Below the pieces are notes generated by a model. That model saw only the letters and a program-made list of their open reading frames with translations, made no database searches and was not told the DNA's origin. A stretch of 58,724 nt of DNA from Herbaspirillum frisingense (GTDB lineage: Bacteria > Pseudomonadota > Gammaproteobacteria > Burkholderiales > Burkholderiaceae_D), in assembly GCA_009914615.1 (NCBI GenBank), contig WNDX01000008.1, positions 1 through 58,724 on the forward strand, given 5' to 3'. Position 1 is the stretch's first letter. The number at the start of each line of letters is the position of its first letter. The translations under genes were made by a program, and so were the position numbers. Shown one piece after another: positions 58,640-58,724 of this stretch.

Positions 58640-58724
58640 TGGATACGCCACCGAATAGCCCAATCGCAGGCCAAGACTACCCGCAAACATGGAATCAATT
58701 CACGGATTGGTTCAATTCCGAAGC
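58601..58724 (+). mobile_element. Left end of an IS1595/ISXO2-type insertion sequence
   Basis: The element appears to begin at GGGTATCCACTTAGC (about 58601), the expected position of a terminal inverted repeat, immediately before a transposase start at 58639. CGCCAT-A-ATGGCG (58624-58636) is a small palindrome in the leader. The right end and target duplication are outside the window. Confidence 0.65.
58639..58724 (+). CDS. IS1595-family (ISXO2-like) transposase, N-terminus only
   Basis: The first 28 residues are visible: MDTPPNSPIAGQDYPQTWNQ then FTDWFNSE. The YPxTWxxFxxWF pattern is typical of the start of IS1595-family transposases, just before the LRWPxGFxCP zinc-binding region expected outside the window. 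The ATG overlaps the last base of the stop that closes the truncated transferase frame. Confidence 0.7.
   Translation, partial: MDTPPNSPIAGQDYPQTWNQFTDWFNSE

Overview
The window is GC-rich, densely coded DNA of a betaproteobacterium. Protein flavour, gene content (tripartite pumps with NodT-type lipoproteins, many LysR/GntR/TetR regulators, several chemoreceptors, sugar-acid catabolism) and the repeat type suggest the Oxalobacteraceae, most likely a Herbaspirillum-like plant or rhizosphere bacterium; this is inference from sequence style, not a database match. Both ends are mobile DNA: the left end is the 3' end of a group II intron (domains V-VI, to about position 127), and the right end is the start of an IS1595/ISXO2-type insertion sequence that cuts the end of a phosphoethanolamine transferase gene.

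Layout. 172-2694: an FMN-binding oxidase-like protein and a glutathione S-transferase behind a TetR-type operator, with the divergent TetR gene. 2977-11365: an electrophile/solvent-stress type module: short-chain dehydrogenase, HxlR-type regulator, ketopantoate-reductase-like protein, a divergently transcribed tripartite MFS pump (outer-membrane lipoprotein, EmrA-like adaptor, EmrB-like permease) and a thiolase. Three of its promoter regions carry the same 17-bp palindromic motif, so I infer one regulon of the HxlR protein. 11502-16915: DoxX, SDR, LysR, cytochrome c, a glycosyltransferase-like protein, a coiled-coil protein and a DUF2236 protein. 18487-24425: an RND tripartite operon whose permease lacks two of the usual proton-relay residues. 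24693-36825: a chemoreceptor, a small unknown protein, a BaeSR-like two-component system, and an AcrA-like adaptor followed by an unusual single reading frame that fuses an AcrB-like permease, cut just before its last membrane helix, to an outer-membrane factor; a second chemoreceptor follows.

37207-47385: a hexuronate region: uronate dehydrogenase, a four-gene polar-amino-acid-type ABC transporter, a hexuronate-type MFS importer and a DapA-family aldolase, with two FCD-type GntR regulators. A 14-bp motif recurs upstream of the dehydrogenase, the ABC operon and the MFS gene, which ties them into one regulon. 47514-54219: a hydrolase with its LysR, an MFS exporter with a divergent LysR, and an MFS-amidohydrolase operon with a HutC-type GntR. 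54386-58639: a third chemoreceptor, an exported isochorismatase-like protein and the phosphoethanolamine transferase.

Points of most interest: the permease-outer-membrane-factor fusion; the RND permease with altered proton relay; the two shared-operator regulons; and two genes whose 3' ends look frameshifted at G/C runs (near 5700 and 26366), which may be real or may be sequence errors.
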